Origin: an uncultured Naasia sp.
GTDB taxonomy: Bacteria > Actinomycetota > Actinomycetes > Actinomycetales > Microbacteriaceae
Assembly (NCBI GenBank): GCA_913778905.1
Contig: CAJYYA010000007.1
Location: 1-64,000, forward strand
Direction of reading: 5' to 3'
DNA length: 64,000 bases
The translations under genes and the position numbers were made by a program. Of this stretch, positions 60,801 through 64,000 are shown piece by piece. The notes beneath the pieces are model-generated. The model did no database searches. It was given only the letters and a program-made list of their open reading frames with translations, and had not been told where the DNA came from. How positions within the stretch are numbered: the stretch's first letter is position 1; the number at the start of each line of letters is the position of its first letter.

Positions 60801-60842
60801 GAGCCGGGCCAGGACGCTCAGCGTCGCGAGCTCACGCCTCAT
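57831..60842 (-). CDS. glnE: Bifunctional glutamine synthetase adenylyltransferase/deadenylylase
   Basis: A 1003-residue enzyme. Two nucleotidyltransferase domains are arranged as in E. coli GlnE: LNYVSDVDVIFVG in the N-terminal half and LGFGSDADIMYVH in the C-terminal half each provide the paired acidic residues, with a central regulatory linker. It adenylylates the tyrosine of GlnA when nitrogen is plentiful and removes the AMP on limitation. Its place between glnA and glnA2 fits this. The length is normal. Start ATG at 60842, 43 bases after glnA2 on the same strand. Confidence 0.95.
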   Translation of the reverse strand: MRRELATLSVLARLGFTELGQVVPRLDRLEQATGVDPTELLTQFGEVANPDAALVALLDLAERHPAHLVPVLGEEAWSQRLLRVLGASSGLAEFVLRHPEELPALQHYAEGRPDVDALYASLLDSVGAVNGVASMTGDPARVALRVRYRHHLLRLAAWDLGQADPLVALKSVTEILADLAGAALEASLAIARADVATKGNGPVVFAAEDVAQVELAVIGMGKAGARELNYVSDVDVIFVGQAAEGAEISDERAMTIATKLAMLTMRGLHEIAIEPPLWEVDANLRPEGKAGALVRTLDSHISYYQRWAKDWEFQALLKARPMAGSRALGDAYVAGTQPMVWSSASRESFVEQVQRMRGRVTDNIPADEVDRQLKLGPGGLRDIEFTVQLLQLVHGQHDESVHVQGTLVALSALAAGGYIGRAEADEFSQDYRLLRVLEHRLQLQRLSRTHLMPADAESQRILARASRLGATADDLLTRWRRTKNAVRNLHERLFYRPLLSAVARAPEQGLSLTSAQAEARLAAIGFKDARGALAHIASLTSGVSRKAAIQRTLIPVLLQWFADGVDPDGGLLAFRRISDSLGDAHWYLRMLRDSQDAAQRLTQALSASRFVVELLERYPEGARWLESDEELRPRSWETLREETLATVARHADRDSAGQALRSARRREILRVALASIAGTIDVITLGHALSDITTAMLTGVLRSIRRDEGPWPEFGIVAMGRYGGAELGFGSDADIMYVHRPVAGMEPELAQKRAEHIVAEIKRLTSDDRLPLDLDLGLRPEGKNGPVVRSLRSYEAYYQRWSLTWEAQALLRARGVAGDHQLLTDFRILADRVRYPRNIPETEVREIKRIKARVESERLPQGADPTRHLKLGRGTLSDVEWLVQLAQLRHGDSIPALRTPSTLKGLAAAEESGIIGEEDATKLREAWLLSSRLRSAMTLATNRTSDLMPAEVRQLEGIARLLEYPPGSAAALDEDFLRVTRRSRQVFERLFYGIETRPKPTTA

Positions 60843-60885
60843 CGCGCCTCCTCATCGGATGCGTCAGACCCGCAGCAGCCGCGCG

Positions 60886-62244
60886 TCAGAGCGCTTCGAG
60901 GTTGGACTGCAGCTCGTAGGGCGTGACCTGCGCGCGGTACTCGCGCCAGTCGCGACGCTTGTTGAGCAGCACGTAGTTGAAGACCTGCTCACCGAGGGTC
61001 TCGGCGACGAGCTCGGATTCCTCCATGAAGGAGATGGCCTGGTCGAGACTCGCCGGCAGCGGCGAGTAGCCCAGGGCGCGGCGCTCGGAGTCGCTGAGCT
61101 CCCACACGTTGTCCTCGGCCTCGGCGGGGAGCTCGTAGCCCTCCTCGATGCCCTTGAGACCGGCCGCGAGAAGCAGCGACAGCGCGAGGTACGGGTTCGC
61201 CGCGGAGTCGATGGCGCGGTACTCGACGCGCGACGACTGCCCCTTGCCGGGCTTGTACAGCGGCACACGGACCAGCGCGGAACGGTTGTTGTGGCCCCAG
61301 GTCACGTAGCTGGGCGCCTCGCCGAGCTTCGACTCGCCGTTGCCGGCCCACAGCCGCTTGTAGGAGTTGACGAACTGGTTGGTGACCGCCGTGATCTCCG
61401 GCGCGTGCTTGAGCAGACCGGCGATGAACTGACGACCGATCGTCGAGAGCTGGTACTGCGCGGCCGGGTCGAAGAACGCGTTCGTGTCGCCCTCGAAGAG
61501 CGAGAGGTGCATGTGCATGCCGGACCCCGGCTCGTTCTGCAGCGGCTTCGGCATGAACGTCGCGTACACGCCCTGCTCGATCGCCACCTCCTTGATGACG
61601 GTGCGGAACGTCATGATGTTGTCCGCCGTCGTCAGGGCGTCGGCGTAACGCAGGTCGATCTCGTTCTGGCCGGGACCCGCCTCGTGGTGACTGAACTCCA
61701 CCGAGATGCCGAGGTCTTCGAGCATGCGAACCGAGCGGCGTCGGAAGTCGTGCGCCGTGCCGCCGGGAACGTTGTCGAAGTACCCCGCGCGGTCGACGGG
61801 CTCGGGACCGTCGGTGCCGTACTGGCTCGACTTCAGGAGGTAGAACTCGATCTCGGGGTGCGTGTAGTAGGTGAAGCCGCGGTCGGCGGCCTTCGCGAGC
61901 GTGCGCTTGAGCACGTTCCGCGGATCGGCCGCGTGCGGCTGCCCGTCGGGCGTCGTGATGTCGCAGAACATGCGGGCGGTCGGATCGATCTCGCCGCGCC
62001 ACGGGAGCACCTGGAAGGTGGTCGGATCCGGATGCGCGAGGACATCCGCCTCGTAGGCGCGCGTGAGGCCCTCGATGGCGGACCCGTCGAAGCCGAGACC
62101 CTCGGTGAATGCCCCCTCGACCTCGGCCGGAGCGATCGCCACCGACTTCAGAGTGCCGATCACGTCGGTGAACCAGAGACGGACGAACTTGATGCCGCGC
62201 TCCTCGATGGTGCGGAGGACGAAATCGCGCTGCTTGTCGACCAC
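60886..62244 (-). CDS. glnA2: Glutamine synthetase, GlnA2 type
   Basis: A 452-residue type I glutamine synthetase. The core motifs are intact, including ERGIKFVRLWFTDVIGTLKSV, GSGMHMHLSLF and NRSALVRVP. The adenylylation loop reads EDNVWELSDSERRALG, so the target tyrosine of GlnE is replaced by tryptophan; this copy should escape adenylylation, as in other actinobacterial GlnA2 enzymes. Related members may instead use polyamines, but the active site here looks glutamate-type. GTG 62244 is preferred, with AGGGGAAG upstream. Divergent from nadE. Confidence 0.92.
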   Translation of the reverse strand: MVDKQRDFVLRTIEERGIKFVRLWFTDVIGTLKSVAIAPAEVEGAFTEGLGFDGSAIEGLTRAYEADVLAHPDPTTFQVLPWRGEIDPTARMFCDITTPDGQPHAADPRNVLKRTLAKAADRGFTYYTHPEIEFYLLKSSQYGTDGPEPVDRAGYFDNVPGGTAHDFRRRSVRMLEDLGISVEFSHHEAGPGQNEIDLRYADALTTADNIMTFRTVIKEVAIEQGVYATFMPKPLQNEPGSGMHMHLSLFEGDTNAFFDPAAQYQLSTIGRQFIAGLLKHAPEITAVTNQFVNSYKRLWAGNGESKLGEAPSYVTWGHNNRSALVRVPLYKPGKGQSSRVEYRAIDSAANPYLALSLLLAAGLKGIEEGYELPAEAEDNVWELSDSERRALGYSPLPASLDQAISFMEESELVAETLGEQVFNYVLLNKRRDWREYRAQVTPYELQSNLEAL

Positions 62245-62318
62245 TTGGCTTGCTTCCCCTCGTTGGAGTCGAGCCCTCTGCGAGGGCCCTGTCACACGGC
62301 GTCATTAGGCTACTGGCT

Positions 62319-64000
62319 ATGCCTACTGTTCGCTTGGCGCTGGCCCAGACCAACCCCGTCGTTGGTGCGTTCGAGGGCAACTCCGCCTCGATCGTCCGCT
62401 TCGTCCGAGACGCCCGCGAGAAGGGTGCCGATCTCGTCGGCTTCGGCGAGATGGCCCTCTCGGGTTACCCGATCGAGGACCTGGCCTCTCGTCCCGCATT
62501 CCTCACCGCGAGCCGCGAGGCGCTGCATCGGCTGGCCGAGACGCTCGAGGCCGAGGGTCTCGGCGATGTGCCCGTGATCGTCGGCTACCCCGACGGGCCG
62601 TTCGAGCCGCGACTCTCCGGCACGGCCAACGCGCCCACCGCCATCGCGCAGAACTGCGCCGGTGTGCTCTTCGGCGGCGAGGTCGTGGCCCGCTACGCGA
62701 AATTCCACCTGCCGAACTACTCGGTGTTCGACGAGTACCGCAACTTCATCCCGGGCGACGAGCTGCTCGTGCTGCGCCTCGGCGAAGTCGACGTGGCCGT
62801 GGCCATCTGCGAAGACATCTGGCGGGATGGCGGTCCCGTCAGCCGCGTCTCGTCCGCCGACGCGGGCGTGCTGTTCGTCGTCAACGCGTCGCCGTTCGAG
62901 CGCGACAAGGACGATCTGCGCCTCCCTCTCGTCCGCCGTCGCGCGGTCGAGACCGACGCGATCGTCGCCTACGTCAACATCGTCGGCGGTCAGGACGACC
63001 TGGTGTTCGACGGCGACAGCGTCGTGGTCGACCAGGGCGGCGTGATCCTCGCTCGCGCTCCCCAGTTCGAGGAGCACCTGCTCCTCGTGGATGTGGAAGC
63101 GGAGGCCGCGACCGAGCCGCACATCGTCGAGGGTGTCCGCCGCGTCGACCTGCCCGCCCGTGCCGACGATCGCGCCGAGCTCCCCCGCGACGTGGCCGAA
63201 CTGCCGGACGACCGCGAGCAGGTGTGGAACGCCCTCGTCACGGGCCTGCGCGACTACGTCGACAAGAACGGCTTCCCCGGCGTCGTGTTCGGGCTCTCGG
63301 GCGGCATCGACTCCTCTGTCGTGGCCTCGATCGCGGCCGACGCGCTCGGGCCCGACCGTGTCTTCGGGGTGTCGATGCCCAGCCGCTGGTCGTCGGACCA
63401 CTCCCGCAGCGACGCCGACGACCTCGCCGAGCGGATCGGCCTCCGCTACCGCACCGAGGCGATCGCCTCGCTCGTGCAGCCGTTCGAGGATCAGCTCCAC
63501 CTGACCGGCCTCGCTGCCGAGAACCTTCAGGCGCGCGTCCGCGGCGTGATTCTCATGGCCATCTCGAACGCGGAGGGTCAGCTCGTGCTGACCACCGGCA
63601 ATAAGACCGAGCTGGCCGTCGGCTACTCGACCATCTACGGCGACTCGGTAGGCGGCTTCAACCCGATCAAGGACGTGCCGAAGACCCTGGTGTGGGAGCT
63701 CGCTCGTTGGCGCAACGAGGCCGCCGAGGCTCGCGGCGAGACGCCGCCCATCCCCGAGAACTCGATCACGAAGCCCCCGTCGGCCGAGCTGCGCGAGGGC
63801 CAGACGGATCAGGACAGCCTGCCGCCCTACGACGTGCTCGACGCCATCCTCGACGGGTTCGTGAGTCAGAAGTTCGGGCCGGAGGAGATCGGCGAGCTCG
63901 GATACGACGAGCAGCTCGTGGGCGACGTCATCCGTCTCGTCGACCGCGCCGAGTGGAAGCGTCGACAGAGCGCGCCTGGCCCGAAGGTGTCGCAGACCGC
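62319..64000 (+). CDS. nadE: Glutamine-dependent NAD+ synthetase (3-prime truncated by window)
   Basis: 560 complete codons are visible. The N-terminal glutaminase (nitrilase fold) has Glu44 in GFGEMALSGYP, a lysine in YAKFHLPNY and the nucleophile Cys164 in AICEDIW. The C-terminal ATP-pyrophosphatase has SGGIDSS at 327-333 and NKTELAVGYSTIYGDS. It converts deamido-NAD to NAD with ammonia from glutamine, closing the pathway of NAD synthesis. ATG 62319 is used. The frame runs off the right edge. Confidence 0.94.
   Translation, partial: MPTVRLALAQTNPVVGAFEGNSASIVRFVRDAREKGADLVGFGEMALSGYPIEDLASRPAFLTASREALHRLAETLEAEGLGDVPVIVGYPDGPFEPRLSGTANAPTAIAQNCAGVLFGGEVVARYAKFHLPNYSVFDEYRNFIPGDELLVLRLGEVDVAVAICEDIWRDGGPVSRVSSADAGVLFVVNASPFERDKDDLRLPLVRRRAVETDAIVAYVNIVGGQDDLVFDGDSVVVDQGGVILARAPQFEEHLLLVDVEAEAATEPHIVEGVRRVDLPARADDRAELPRDVAELPDDREQVWNALVTGLRDYVDKNGFPGVVFGLSGGIDSSVVASIAADALGPDRVFGVSMPSRWSSDHSRSDADDLAERIGLRYRTEAIASLVQPFEDQLHLTGLAAENLQARVRGVILMAISNAEGQLVLTTGNKTELAVGYSTIYGDSVGGFNPIKDVPKTLVWELARWRNEAAEARGETPPIPENSITKPPSAELREGQTDQDSLPPYDVLDAILDGFVSQKFGPEEIGELGYDEQLVGDVIRLVDRAEWKRRQSAPGPKVSQT

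Overview
The window is GC-rich and densely coded, with many GTG starts and 4-base ATGA/GTGA overlaps. Its housekeeping content points to a Gram-positive actinobacterium of the Micrococcales, most likely the family Microbacteriaceae: primary sigma factor, pepA-lpdA-sucB, a DUF4191 gene, glnA-glnE-glnA2, nadE, a MurT/GatD-like pair, and short interspersed palindromes near gene ends. The family call is inference from gene content; no rRNA or tRNA gene was recognised.

Layout. 1-9.6 kb (mostly minus): HAD hydrolase, AlaX-like tRNA-editing hydrolase, APC permease, alpha/beta hydrolase, polytopic sulfite-oxidase-fold molybdoenzyme, PrmC-like methyltransferase, then a plus-strand acyl-CoA synthetase and a SnoaL-like protein. 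9.6-25.4 kb: CPA1 antiporter, secreted LolA-like protein with an ABC exporter, saccharopine-dehydrogenase-like protein, SDR, SEC-C protein, NYN/LOTUS protein, malQ, small genes, a repeat cluster, and a MurT/GatD-like pair that contains no cysteine.

25.4-42.5 kb is a large catabolic locus. A GntR/FCD regulator and ten tightly packed minus-strand genes (two hydroxyisobutyrate-dehydrogenase-like reductases, CMD protein, cupin, SDR, metallo-beta-lactamase-fold hydrolase, and two GMC flavoenzymes each with a gluconate-2-dehydrogenase subunit-3-like partner) face a plus-strand set: HbpS/GlcG-like protein, SDR, and a ribose-type ABC importer. A minus-strand SMP-30 lactonase follows. Three promoters carry 11-bp palindromes fitting the FadR-subfamily consensus TNGTNNNACNA. 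The simplest reading is a regulated pathway that imports a sugar or polyol, oxidises it with flavin enzymes, opens a lactone and reduces semialdehyde products. The substrate cannot be told from sequence.

42.6-64 kb is core genome: rpoD, an MFS transporter, an SDR, a PAC2 protein, pepA, lpdA, sucB, a membrane pseudokinase, DUF4191, a membrane J-protein, an RDD protein, glnA with a GlnR-type box, a repeat-flanked insert, glnE, glnA2, and nadE, which runs off the right edge. Strong rho-independent hairpins separate several of these units.
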